Below, piece after piece: positions 46,545-57,891 of a DNA stretch of 64,000 nt (its first letter is position 1; every line of letters begins with the position of its first letter). Below the pieces are notes generated by a model, which saw nothing but the letters and a program-made list of their open reading frames with translations, was not told where the DNA came from and did no database searches. The translations under genes and the position numbers were made by a program. Source of the DNA: Plectosphaerella cucumerina (Eukaryota; Ascomycota; Sordariomycetes; Glomerellales; Plectosphaerellaceae); contig JAGPXD010000004.1 of the NCBI GenBank assembly GCA_020746995.1, forward strand, positions 186,001-250,000, given 5' to 3'.

Positions 46545-48724
46545 CTAGTATCTAGGGCCGCCTCTTTGTGCCTCGGGGTCTGCCCCGTAGCTGTCGTAGA
46601 TGTCAAAGTCGTAATCGCCAGGTGTTTGCGTGCGAGTTGGCTGAGCCCCTGGCGGGTTGGCCAGGGAGCCTTGTGATGTACCGGGACGATCGAAATAGTC
46701 GTCCTGGCCAGGGGCCACAGGTGCGGTCATGTTGCGCTGAGGGGGGTATTGAGGCCCCGGACCACGCGGCGGCACAGGCCCGGTGGCGCTGCGTGTCGGC
46801 TGGTACGCCTGGAAGGCACCGGGAGGTCCAGGGCGCTGGCCGGGCCTGGGACCGGGCCGCAGAACAGCCGGGGCATTGCTCCTATCCGACATAATGGAAG
46901 GAGCCGGGCTGGCGCGGCCGTTGGCAAGCTCGGGGAAGCCTGGCCTGCTCGGAGCTGGAGAGGCAGTCCTCGCGTTGGCAAAGTCTCCATAGCCACCATT
47001 GGCTGTACCTGGCTGGTCCGACCTCTCGTTGTAGTCGCCATATCCGCCTCGAGAAGGAGCCTGAGAGACCACACTGCCGTTGAAGTCATCGTAACCGCCC
47101 CGGGACGGTGCCGGCGATGCGGTTCTGTTGAAGTCGCCGTATCCGACTCGCGGGGGGCCTTGCGAAGTGATGCTGTTTGCATAGTCACCGTAGCCAGCCC
47201 TCGGCGGTGCCTGCTGCTCGTAGTCTCCATAGCCGCCTCTGCTTGGAGCCGGCGATGCACGACCTCCCATGGAACCGTAGCTGTCGAAAGTGCGGGCTGT
47301 CGGAGACCTGACCGGAGGAGGCATGGGTGGCATATCCTCCGACGTCGAAGAAAAGGTAGAGGCCTGGGCAAGACGAGGTCGTCCACTCCTCTGCGAGTTG
47401 GCCGTGCCGGGTCGGATGGAGGGAGCGTAGTTGCTGCGAGATGCAATCGACTGCGGTTGCGATACGGGACTGCTGTAGCCCATATCGGCACCATTGCCCA
47501 TCAGGGGAGCGTTGGAGCCGTAACTGTTTGTTGAGCTTGTTGTGGCGGTGCGAGGAGGGAAGGGTCGCTTCCTGTCCATGGCGCCGAGTTCAATGCTGCC
47601 AGGCGACGCGGGACGAGAGGTGTAGGGCGGCAAGGTGCGTGTCGAGTCAACGCGGTCAAGAACTGGCATCTGTGGCAGCTTGTCGGTGGACTCGCCCATG
47701 TCGGCGATGACCGGGAGGGTAGCCTGGCGGCCAAACACTGGTTTTTCGAGGCCGTTCTTCCGTGCCTCCTTGAGCTCGGCCTTCATCTTCTTCTGCTCAT
47801 CCTTGGCGAAGGCCTTCTTGACCTTTTCGTGGACGACCTTGGTGAGCGTGTTGTTCACCTTGCGCTCGCAGTAGCCCGCAAGACCTCCGTCGGCCTTGGG
47901 GATCCACTGCCAGAGGAAAAAGACGTAGAGAAGGACGGCAACCAGGAGGAAGAGGGCGGAGAAGACCCAGACGACAAGGGTGAAGACCATGCCGGATAGG
48001 ATGAGAGCCTGCTGGTAGCTCTCGGTGGCCAGGGCACCGATTTTCCGGAAGAACTCGAGGAACCCCTCTCCAACATTGGCAGCATCCTGGCTCGACAGCT
48101 TTGCATTGTAGACAGAGTACAGGGTGAGGGCGTTGATGACTTGGCGAGGGCCTGAGCAGAGCAGGACTCGGATCCACGACTGCAAGCTGAAATAGGTAAA
48201 GAGGGCAATGTACTCGGCGCCCTGCTTGCTCTTTGTGAGCTCGGCGAAGACCAGAAAACGCTTGAAGCCACGACCCTTGCCGACGCGGATACTCTCGAGA
48301 CGAACAGCAAGACTGTCGAGATAGCATTCCGCAATGTTTCCGCGCCTCATGACGCGCCATGCGCGGACGTGCTCGAAGCCCAGGTTGATGAAGGACGCGA
48401 TGATGCAAATGGAGAAAATCCACTTGGAGATGTCAAAGTCGATGACGGGTTCAATCTCTCCCGACCACTTGTTGAAGGCGAGGAGATTCACGGCGGTGAA
48501 GGTGTCGACTCCGTAGACCGCGAGAGAGACGAAGAGCATGAACCAGACGTATCCGTAGGCAAAGGCTGTACCGCATCCGCTGTTCTTGAAATCGTTGAGG
48601 TTCTACACGAGCGCCTGTCAGTGGGGGGTGCTTCCTTTCCATCATGGACCAAACGTACAATGTAATCCCACTTCTGTTCAGGGCGGGCCTCGACGGCCTT
48701 CTTGGCCCGAGTGCAGCATCCCAT
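46545..48724 (-). CDS. Fungal potassium channel (KCH/Prm6 family) with repeated C-terminal tail
   Basis: Membrane protein of the KCH family, linked in yeast (Kch1, Kch2/Prm6) to potassium influx that triggers the high-affinity calcium channel during pheromone and ER-stress responses. Exons 48724-48659 and 48602-46545 give 707 residues. The N-terminus MGCCTRAKK followed by WDYINLNDFKNSGC is characteristic; Gly2 plus CC suggests possible lipidation. Hydrophobic segments occur at about residues 38-65 (FMLFVSLAVYGVDTFTAV), 80-100 (WIFSICIIASFINLG) and 205-245 (LVVWVFSALFLLVAVLLYVFF). Residues about 255-290 are basic (KKMKAELKEARKNGLEK). The remaining 400 residues are disordered, Pro/Ser/Gly-rich, with a tandem GGYGDY-type repeat (DNA about 46895-47255). 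Confidence 0.88.
46895..47255 (-). repeat. Degenerate tandem peptide repeat, SPAPSRGGYGDY type
   Basis: Within the KCH tail, about eight imperfect units of 14-19 residues carry a G-Y-[GD]-D-[YF] core, each preceded by SPAPSR or PPR. The units have diverged at DNA level, so this is an old protein repeat and not a recent satellite. Confidence 0.75.
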
Positions 48725-50299
48725 GATGCCTTGGTGTAGAGAAGCGTGGTAGAGACCGACTGGAATGGAGAAGGAGTGACGCCTCGATCGTGACGAGGGA
48801 TTGATTGACTTTCGTGTCGTTTGACAGTCCACCGCGTGGGTAGATCGCTTGTTGAATATCGGGACCGGGCCCGCCGTCAGCGCATTTCGTTACTCGCCCG
48901 CGAAGTAACTCGAAATGTGCCTGTTGTCGTGAAGGACCGAAGGCGAAGGAGCGAAAGAGGTGACCGGCCAGCCAAGAAAGCGGCCGGGTTGGGTGGTTCG
49001 AAGGATAGGACGAGGGCCTTGCGGAGGGAGGGAGGCAGGCGGCCTTCGGAATGTGGGCCTGGTGCGGCTGGGTGGGAAAGGGAGGCTTGGAGCACCAAAT
49101 CTGAGACGGGACGGCGTCGTGACACGGACGAGACGGACGAGGGTCAACCCAGACTGTCAGGGATGAAAGACGTCGTCCGACACCAGGAGCGGGGTTGTTG
49201 CGCGCCCGGGGTGGCCGTTCAGAGGCGTCTCGAGTAGGCGGATCGGGATGAAGTGCGAGAGCAGGCCAGGTTCGCGGGTGCCGTGTAGGATCGACAGCGC
49301 CAAAACAATGAGCGGAGCGCAAGGTCGTGGAAATGACGTGAAGCCGTCGTGGGCGCCGGGATAATGCGCGTTTGATCGGCTCGATGAGGGTGTAAGCGCG
49401 GCCCGAGTCTCAGTGGAAGACGAGGAAACAGAGAAAAGAAAGGTCGACGGTGTCTGAAGCGACCGAAGTCCTGGAGGAGCCGATGCGACGGGCGGGCGAA
49501 AGAGCGTGGTGTAGAGTGGATGGAATGAGCGACGGTGTGGTATACTAGCCACGTGATGGCAGAAATCAGGAAGACGTGCGAAAACGAGTCAACAATGCAA
49601 TCATGGCACGCCCATTGATCCCGAAGACCGGAGGGGATTCGAGGGAGGGAATGACGATGAATGAACAAAAGAGTCGAGGGGGCTGGTGGTTGTGGTGAGG
49701 TGGTGCGCGGATAGATTGTCTGACGAACTTAACAGCCCATTTGCCCGACCCCAGGCGCTGGTACCTGGGTACCTGAGGTGAAAGGCCGTGGCCCCAGGGC
49801 AAGCGCCGTTTCGTGGGTCCACAGGCGGTTAGTCCTCCTGGTGCTCCCCCAGAAAAGGAGGAGCGAAGGAGGGAACGGCCTGAACGGCAAGAACCCCTCA
49901 TGCAGGTACACGGCGCTAACCCCAGAAGAAGCTAGCCTCCCCCCTGTCCCACGTTTGAGGGCTCCCGCCCGTCATCTGATTGGCCATCGCCCGTTCTTGG
50001 ATAAAGGGCCCTTTCCGTGAGGCCTGGTGACCTTTGACCCCGATGGTTGGATGAGAGGCAAGGGACGCATGTCACTGGACGGAGGCCTTCGGGCTGTCGT
50101 CAGCCAGTCATCGCGGGAATGGCTCGGGGGGAAGCCTCTGAACACATCACCCGGGAGGCAAAGTTCGAGAGAACAGAACACATCTTGATGCCATATCAAT
50201 TCCATCGTTACGCCAGGCGCCGTGCACTCGTCTTACCGCGAGAGTGGTACAATCTCCCGTCCCGTCGTCACCGTCAGGCACGTACCCCCGACTCGACCC
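48725..50299. other. 1.6 kb between two leftward genes
   Basis: Should contain the KCH promoter and leader (near 48725) and the 3' region of the pseudokinase gene (near 50299). GC-rich; no recognisable gene. Confidence 0.55.
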
Positions 50300-51851
50300 C
50301 TAATCCAGGTCCATTTCCGAAGCGACATTTCCCTTCAACCCCGCGTATCGCTCCCTCACGTCGTCCTCGACATCGACATAGTCCATGCCCTCCGGTGTCT
50401 CCCTCCACTCCGAGTACAGCCGCTCAATTTCAGTTGCAAGATGCCTCGAGTTCCGGGCCGGCTGAAGCCTGTCGACTTCCCAGCTGTTGAACAGGAGCCT
50501 GACCGCGCTGATCAGCAGCCACGAGTAATCGTGCTGCGCCAGCACGTCGTCAATGTTGATGTGTCTTGTCCTGCACCCGCCCTTGCAGGCGCACACACCC
50601 GTGGACTTCCACTTGGGATGGTTGCAAGTGCGTTCGCGCAAGGTGTCGAGAATGTGTCGGCAGCCGCCCGACTCGCATTTGCACTCGTCCTTTTCCAAGG
50701 TGTCCTCGCGAGTACAGGGCATGTCGAACTGGCACATGGACACATGGCGGCATCCATTGCAGGTGTTGCAGTAGTGATACGACGGGAGGTAGCGTGCGGT
50801 CATCATCCGGAAGAGGACTGTGCCGAGAGCCCAGTGGTCGTCGCTGATGGAGTAGACTGCTTCTTCCTGGAGGGGGAGACTCTGGTTAGCTTTGGCCTCG
50901 CCTGCGGGTGTGTTGGGATCGTACCTTTCCTCCGTCCACCCAGGCCTTGATGCCCTTGCGCATGTCGCGGATCGATGGCTGCTCACGGTCCTTGTTGGTG
51001 GCCTTAGCAGGCTCAACAGCTTTCCGTGGCTTGGGTGCCGAGATGACCGAGCCGATGGCGTTGTACAGGATCCCTTCTTCATCGACTGGATCCTCGAAGC
51101 GGTCGGCTGGCTGACCGCAGACCGCAACCTGCCGCATATCTCCGAGCTTGCACTGGCCGTAGGTTTCGTTGCCCTCGGGGTGCTGGAACAAGATGGTGGT
51201 GCCAGCGATGTTTCGATGGAGAATGGGGACCCAGTCGATATCGTGGCAAGCCCAGACGTAGTCACGGGGCTTCTTGCTGTCGAAATTGACGTTGCGACGG
51301 TACCCATCATGCAGCCAGGTCAGCGCACGCATGACCGACGTCAGGACATGCCAGCAGAGAGACTCTGGGAGGAACGACTTCCCAATCAAGGGCGGTTTCT
51401 GGCCCTTGTTGACGAGAAGAAGCTCGAGGGAGCCAGCGTCGCAAAAGTCCCAGAGCAAGTAGTCGTCGGTGGCCTGGGTGTCGTCAAATGGCTCGGGGTT
51501 GTGCGGCTTGTGCCGGATGAAGCCAGCAAACGAGATGAGGTTGTCGTGATTCATGACGAACGAGACATGGCGGCTCAGACCGTGCTCATATGTGAGCTCT
51601 TCGAGTCCTTTGGCGTATCGCTGAGCCTTGGGCATGTACTGGTTCCAGGCGTGTGCGCAATGCTGCTCATGTCGGGCCTTGTGGTAGTCGTCAAAGTCAA
51701 CCAGCTTCTTGGCGACATATTGTCGGCGGTTGGTTGTGTCCCTTGCAAGCCAGTAATGGCCGCCCAAGAACTGAACGAGCTCAAACTTGGAGCTCTTGTC
51801 CAGCTTCTCGGGCAGAGGCTCGTTCCACTTGTTGAGCTGGTCGTCATCCAT
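50300..51851 (-). CDS. Pseudokinase-like protein with Cys-rich insertion
   Basis: 497 residues from exons 51851-50925 and 50866-50300. The protein-kinase fold is visible but degenerate. The glycine loop is replaced by VQFLGGHYWLARD, while the VAIK-type lysine is kept in YVAKKL. The catalytic-loop HRD is HRN (LHRNIAGTTILF), so the catalytic aspartate is lost. The DFG position reads DMR in KLGDMRQV. The F-helix SDDHWALGTVLFRMMT is well preserved. Between that helix and the C-terminal helices sits an insertion of about 66 residues with 12 cysteines (342, 345, 348, 354, 360, 371, 373, 378, 390, 401, 403, 407), many in CxC or CxxC pairs, suggesting zinc sites or disulphides. No signal peptide or membrane span. 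It is most likely a scaffold or regulator without normal phosphotransfer; residual activity is not excluded. I know no named family for this combination. Confidence 0.75.
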
Positions 51852-52313
51852 CTCGAACGGTGCTGCTGTTGCCGGTGATCAGGCCTGGACTTGGGTGTGC
51901 CGGATGGAGCTGGTGGTCGCGAGGTTGTTCGTGGAGAGCGAAAGCAGTTGGGGTCGGATCGGTGCGATGAAGTCGTCGAAGGAAGTGGTCATAGAACAGG
52001 ATGACTGTTGGACAAAGAGAGGCCACACCACAGCCATCCCTTTGTTCTGTTGCATAATCACCATAAAGATCATCCTGGCAGACCTTTAACACGGACGGCG
52101 AGTTCTTTATCCCTTTGGCATTATTGTGCCCCTTGAAAATTTCGCTGTCTCCGAGTCGAAGGTTCCAGCAGACAACCGGCGATACTCAGAATATCTCATC
52201 AAGGGAGGCAACTGCTGCCATGGCAAACGACAATCGGCTTGTATTCTTGGCCCAAACACCAAAGTCAACCCCCGTAACGCCTCTCCTCGCCTCGCATCTG
52301 CTATTGCAAAAGC
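51852..52313. other. Interval upstream of the pseudokinase
   Basis: 462 bp holding the pseudokinase promoter and the 3' region of glyoxalase I. Nothing else recognised. Confidence 0.55.
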
Positions 52314-53389
52314 CTAAAACTCACTAGCCTTGCCAGCGAGGCGCTCGTTCTGCACAATTTCGATCCAGTAGTTGTCGGGGTCGAGGATGAAGGCCACATT
52401 CTTCATCCTGCCGTCGGTAAGGCGCTTCTTCCAGTTGACTCCAAGATCCTCAAAGCGCTGGCAAGCAGCGTCGAGATCATCAACGGTGACGCAGATGTGG
52501 CCGAAACCCTGGGGCTGGTCGTTTCCGTTGTGGTACTTGAAGCTCTCATCGTTCTCCGTTCCATGGTTCCAGGTAAGCTCGAGAAGACCCTCGCGCTTGG
52601 CAGTGCCCTCGCCATCGACAGGACCGCCCTGCTCGCCGGGGTAGCCGAGGAAGTAAAGGGTGAAGCCGGCGGAGGCGTTCTCGTTGGTACGGAATAGGGT
52701 CATTCCGAAGACGTCCTGGTAGAACTTGAGGGTCTTCTTGGCATCCTTGACGCGAATCATGGTGTGGTTCATCCTATAGGTAGACACGTCGGTGGTGGTG
52801 ACGTCCTCGGTCTTGGAGACGTCGTTCCAAGAGATGATCTCGACCCAGTAGCCATCGGGGTCCTTGGCGAAGGCAATGTGCCTCATGCGACCGTCGGAGA
52901 GCTTCTTCTGGAATTGGTAGCCGGCATCCTCGATGCGCTTGCAAGCGGCCTGGATGTTGTCGACGGAGATACAGACGTGGCCGAAGCCGCGGTGGGGCTC
53001 GGCGTTGCCCGTGTTGACCTTGTACTCGGGATCGTTCTCAGTGCCGTAGTTGTGCGTCTTGTCGGAAGTCAGCGAATGTCTTTACTGGCAGTGCCGGGGA
53101 GGGAACCATACCAGCTCGATGATGCCCTCACGATCGAAGACTGAGGCTCCTGAGGAGAGGGCTCCCGGGTCGTCGTACGCCAGGAAGTACAGGTCAAATT
53201 TGGCCTCGGGCTGCTCAATCTTCCTGACGAGTGACATGCCGAGATGCTCATAGAATGCGACGGACTTCTTGGGGTCCTTGACTCGAAGCCTGGCGGGGTC
53301 AGCAGACCGGGGTGGAACGAAACGGCTTGGTCAAGTGCCTACATCGTGTGATTGAGCTTGTAGCTCTTGGTATCCGTGGTGCCGGCCAT
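52314..53389 (-). CDS. GLO1: Glyoxalase I (lactoylglutathione lyase), two-domain
   Basis: Converts the methylglyoxal-glutathione hemithioacetal to S-lactoylglutathione, detoxifying a glycolytic by-product in the cytosol. Exons 53389-53343, 53289-53112 and 53057-52314 give 322 residues, made of two fused VOC (betaalphabetabetabeta) domains, about 10-150 and 165-320. Each half keeps a full metal-ligand set: His in KLNHTM, Glu in IIELTHN, His in GFGHVCIS and Glu in YWVEII in the first half; NHTMIRV, LLELTWN, GFGHICVT and YWIEIV in the second. Two active sites per chain are therefore likely, as in yeast Glo1. The second intron ends in AAG, the first AG after a CTGAC branch site. Upstream of the start, the 54617 gene runs the other way. 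Confidence 0.94.
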
Positions 53390-54616
53390 GGTTGCGAATG
53401 TGCGGAAAGAACGGGCTACTTGAGTCTCTTCGTCAACACCCCCGTCATGGATCCTGTCGAGGTGATGGGGCACAAACCGGACAGTTGTGGCTTCGAGATA
53501 TGATGCTGTATTTGGAGTAGTCTTGTGGTTGATCGAATGGCGAACATGAAGTGAGGCCAAGTCCTTTCAATTCCAGCTGATTGATGCCAAGCAGAGATGA
53601 TGGTTCTGGGACCGCGAACGTAGAGTGAGACTTTTCAAATGACGTTGGCGGTGCCCCTCACTCCCGTCGATGATGTGCCCCGCATCGGGAGCTGTACCGA
53701 GCTCTCCACCGTGACATTCCCACTCAGCTCATGCAGCTCGGCACAGCCAACCGTGAACACACAAAGTGGTTGGTGCCACCGAGCCTCCGTCAATGGGGGT
53801 ACTGCTTCCAATGGCACAGCAAGTCAATCATCACCATAGTTCGGCCAATCCAGCCCTACAGTGCCCAGTCACCATGGAGGACTTGCCGACCCGGCGCGTT
53901 GTGAGGCCTCTGGACATGATCAAATCCGCCGCAAGGGGTGGAACTACATAGAATTCTACTTGTGACCGATCTAGTTCATGATGGCAATTACTCGTATCAA
54001 TGAAGCAAGTCGGTCCCCTCGACCATTGACCTAGAACTCGGCGAGGAGACCTGGGGAGTGGAATGGCCAGCACGTGTGCCGAGAGCCAGGAACAAAAGTC
54101 GAAGGGGCCTGTTTCCTGCGGCGTGTCTCGGGATTCTGGCCCGCTGAACATCCAGGCGGGCGTGCAGTCGGATCTGCGATGTGATAGGTCAGAGGGTCCA
54201 TCAGCGTGCGGTGTTGCAGCGGAGCGATTAAACAAAGGTGGGGTCAATGACCCCCCGGATGACGACTGACACTGGGTGATCGAGTTGCCATGCCGGACTC
54301 TCTGGCCGGACTCTGGAGCACCACCACGACCGCTCCGGCGCGACATCTCCAACCGTGCCACCACCTGCCCTCGTCGATATTGGGCCGCCCTAAGTCGACT
54401 TTTCCACAGCGTGAGCAGTTCAGCTGTCTGGAAATGAGACTCTCCCGATACCTCGAACCCAGGATTTCACGCGACACCCGAGTCCATCCCGCCGACGCGT
54501 CGACAGTATCATCAACAAGCGACAGCCCGCCGGCCTTCGACACAGACACAGCCCACCCATGGGCTTCCGAGCACAAGCACGAGCAATAAGATCACTTGAA
54601 TACATACCACAGGGCC
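53390..54616. promoter_or_regulatory. Divergent upstream region, GLO1 / 54617 gene
   Basis: 1.2 kb between head-to-head start codons; contains both promoters and leaders. No TATA box or stress-response element (for example AGGGG clusters) strong enough to call. No other gene recognised. Confidence 0.5.
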
Positions 54617-56645
54617 ATGGAAATGGGGCCACCTCTACAGCTGAGGTCACTTGATGACGACGAGGCCGTCATGATGGACGACAATATGGACGAGGCTGCT
54701 GCGACACAACAGACGAGGGCGTCGAACTCTGTGCGGACGCCTAAAACGAGATCCTTATCAGACTCGGGCGGCACGCCATCAAAGCTCTCGCCATCACCAC
54801 TCATTGTGGAAGCCTCTAGGAGGACGTCGAAGGATGATAATCACATCCCCGACTACCCCCAGGCACCCAGCACGCCCAACCGGACGGGCTTTGCGCCCCG
54901 CGGGCTCTCCATACACATGGTCCAACAACGCGAAGGCGGCACGTCTCCCGTCCCAAACTCGGCGGTCGTCTTTACCAAACCGGCTCCGCTTTCCCCCAAA
55001 CTCGAACAAATATACGCCAGCCCTACCAACATCTTGCCGCGTCGATCGCGCGGTCTCGACTTCTCCCGAGCCGCGACGAGCTTACACCACTCTACACTTG
55101 CCGAATCTTCCCCCGACTCGTCTCCCACCATTGGCGGCCGTGCCGTGAATATTCCGCCCCGACGCAGCAACGATTACGGCGCCACCGAGCAATCCTCCAC
55201 GTCCCTCTGGTCTGTCATGGGCAACCAGGAGCGCGCACACATCTCCAGCTCCCTCGGCAGCGCCCACCCTGCCGTCTCGGACAGCTCGTCTTCCGAAGAT
55301 GACGATCTTATGGACGAGGATACGGAAGACATGTACCTGTCAACCCCGCAAGCTTCTAGAACCAGTCTGCCGAGCGGCATCTCGGGAGGACTTGGCTCTC
55401 CCGCCATGAACAGCCTCATCAGTTTCCAACAGCGGCAGCGTCCGCGGAAGCAACCCAAGAAGAAGATCCGTGGTCCATTAGGTCTCGGCTTCAGCACATC
55501 AACCATCAGTGCTCTCTCAAAGTCTCCTCCGAGCAAGGAGATGCCCATGTCACACTCGCGCCGGGAGAGCATCAGCTGGCAAGCCAACCAGTTGCACATT
55601 TCCAGCGGCGACGAAGAAAGGATGGGCGGCGAAAGCATCAACAGTGTTATGGGCACGCCCACCAACATGCGGCAAACCATCATGCGGCAGGTGGCTACGC
55701 GGAGAGGCAACCTCATGGTACGTAAAGGCATGCGCACTCTTTTCTAGGACGATTCGTGCTGACCAAAGGCAACAGCCAAAAACTAAAAACTTTGCTCGCA
55801 TCAAGCATGCGTTGCTCGAGGAAGGCGCCCCCGTCGAGACCGAGGTTCGCCGAGAGGCCGAGATCATCCGCCAGGTTCGTGAAAGTGACATGGACCTTGA
55901 ACCTCGTGTACAAACGGCGCAGTCTTCTCCAAACCTCGCAAACCAAGACGTGATAGAAGACGTTGCTGGCGAAGAGATGGGCGAGGGCGCACTTTCTGGA
56001 AGCTTCAAGCACCAAGCCATCAAGCACTCCAAGGGTGCCAAGTTCTGGGACACCTTCTCCGAGTCGAGCAGCATCGGCACTCGCACCACGCCCCCGCCTG
56101 CATCGCTAATGCCTCGCGGATCGTCATCCGGAATGAGCGAGGACGTTAACATGGATTCTCCCTCTCTCGGTGCGACCGCGGGCTTCGCCATGGCAGCGAG
56201 TAGCGGCGAGTCCGCAAAGGGCAGCGACACGCCCCTGCCCATCGCCCTCGGCTCACAAAACAGCGCCTTCGCCCAAGGCCCCAGTGCCGCCGAGATAACA
56301 CGACGAATCAACAACAAACGCCGTCGCGAGGATGACTTCGACCCCATCGGGTTCAAGCGTCGGGCCGTCAGCCCCGGCATGAGCGTCCACAACTCGCCAG
56401 TGATGCAGAGCCCGATGCAACGAGACGTGTCTTCATGGGGTTCCCGCCCTGGCAGCAACGCAGGCGAGAAAAATGGCAGCAGCGCGCCAAGCGAGAACGG
56501 CAGTGGCAGCATGGGTGGCACCCCGGGCACCACCGCCGCAGGCGGAGGGGCTTCCAGCCGGGCCAGCAACGGCACCAAAGGTCGTGTGGGATACCTCGGC
56601 ATGCATGATACGCACGACGGCCTGATGCGGATGAGCATCGAGTAG
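54617..56645 (+). CDS. Uncharacterised disordered protein, probably nuclear
   Basis: 656 residues from exons 54617-55717 and 55776-56645; family not recognised. It is largely Ser/Pro/Thr-rich and probably disordered, with many SP/TP sites (TPKTRS, PSKLSPSP, PLSPKLE), an acidic Ser block (SDSSSSEDDDLMDEDTED, about residue 225), and a basic nuclear-localisation-like run RPRKQPKKKIRG (about 280). The best-ordered part spans the splice junction: MRQTIMRQVATRRGNLM, then PKTKNFARIKHALLEEGAPVE and a charged helix EVRREAEIIRQVRES (about 350-410). A second basic run, NNKRRREDDFDP, lies near residue 570. The many SP/TP sites suggest a CDK/MAPK-regulated nuclear factor, but that is inference. The start at 54617 was chosen over a non-ATG extension; the ATG two codons later is equally possible. 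Confidence 0.72.
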
Positions 56646-57060
56646 GGGTCGATCTCGAGGGTGGAGATCAGGGACACATGTACTATTATTTCGAGCGCCA
56701 CGGTTGCTCACAAGGGGACTGGATTTTGGGACAGGCACATGGGCATTATTCGGCGTTCGCTCGCTGAGGCAGGGCTGGATGGGACGGCTAGTTCCCCGGA
56801 TGGGACTTTCAGTATCGCTTCGTGGTTATTCGGGATGCCAATAGAATCCCTTGCAGACGGCCTGGTTATTTTTGTGATGCGCCTCAAGACCATGGAGACA
56901 TTACTCACGCGTGAAGAAGTTCACGCAGCTCTGGCCCGGAGCTATTCAAGATTTGAACATTATGTTCTGTGGTGGTATCTTCCCAACGCCGATAACGCCG
57001 CCGCAAAATCGCTCTGATAACCTCTACACACAATTCCTCCCCTCTCAGCTGAGTGACAGC
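56646..57060. other. Interval between convergent genes
   Basis: 415 bp of 3' region shared by the rightward 54617 gene and the leftward roadblock-like gene. Nothing further seen. Confidence 0.55.
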
Positions 57061-57891
57061 CTACTCGACACCGACGCCCTCCTCCGGTACCCGCAAAGTG
57101 CCCAGCTTGTCATCCAGCCACCGCGCAAGATCTTCGGCGTGCCGCCGGAGGGAAACAACCGCCGCAGTGCCGATGCTGCCTGCGACGCTGCTTCCGGCGC
57201 TGGCGATGCTGGCTGTCGTGACGCCGCCAACACTCATGACGCTGTCCCCCGATGGCGAGGCGGGCATGTGTGATGGGCTTGCGTGGCCGTGGCCCTTTGG
57301 GGTCGTCATGCCCGGAACGCTCAAGCCGCCGTTATTTGCCGAAGCACCGCTGCCTTCCCCACTCGCCTGTCCAGCGTGCTGCGATGTCGGGTCCGCAGCA
57401 TCGCCCAGAGGGCCAACACATACAAACAGCAGGCCACACTTGAGGCGGCGGATGACCATGATGCCGTGTGATAGCTGGACCGTGATTGTGAGGGGCTTGG
57501 TAGGGCTCTTCTTCTGCTGCCTCTTCCCCGGTGTGCGGTCTTCGGGGAGCGCATCGGGAATGGCTGGTGAGGCGGCAGAGTGTAGGGCGTAGAGGCTTGC
57601 GGCGACAGTGGCCTGGGTGCGGAGAAGGGTGACGGAGCCCGGTCGAGAAGGCTGGGTGGTGTTGGCGCCTTCTTCTGTTGGCGGGACAGTCGTGGTCGGG
57701 GAGACGAGCGAGGACGAGGAGCCGGTGGATTGAAGCGAGGAGAAGGCGCCTGGGGCTGTGGCGTGCGCGAGGAGCTTGCCCGAGGGCGTCGAGAGGAAGG
57801 CTGCGTGCAGAGACGAGGATAGGTTTGCGTTGAGGAAAGACGTGAGTCGTTTCGTCAGTAGAAGTGGCGGCGTGGGCGTGTTGAGAGACAT
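57061..57891 (-). CDS. Roadblock/LC7-like protein (LAMTOR2/Ego-type candidate)
   Basis: Single-exon gene of 276 residues. The N-terminal part has an amphipathic helix LLLTKRLTSFLNANLSSSL, a strand pair AAFLSTPSGKLLAHA, a second helix TLLRTQATVAASLYALHSA, and strands LTITVQLSHGIMVIRR and CGLLFVCVG. That order (helix-strand-strand-helix-strand-strand) resembles the roadblock/longin fold of Ragulator/EGO subunits, which anchor Rag GTPases and TORC1 at the vacuole. Long Ser/Thr/Pro-rich insertions separate the elements (about 55-85 and 185-240). The final 25 residues, VSLRRHAEDLARWLDDKLG, form a last helix. The ATG at 57891 is the first in frame; the open frame extends further upstream but only from non-ATG codons. 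The fold assignment is my own pattern match and may be wrong. Confidence 0.5.
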   Translation of the reverse strand: MSLNTPTPPLLLTKRLTSFLNANLSSSLHAAFLSTPSGKLLAHATAPGAFSSLQSTGSSSSLVSPTTTVPPTEEGANTTQPSRPGSVTLLRTQATVAASLYALHSAASPAIPDALPEDRTPGKRQQKKSPTKPLTITVQLSHGIMVIRRLKCGLLFVCVGPLGDAADPTSQHAGQASGEGSGASANNGGLSVPGMTTPKGHGHASPSHMPASPSGDSVMSVGGVTTASIASAGSSVAGSIGTAAVVSLRRHAEDLARWLDDKLGTLRVPEEGVGVE

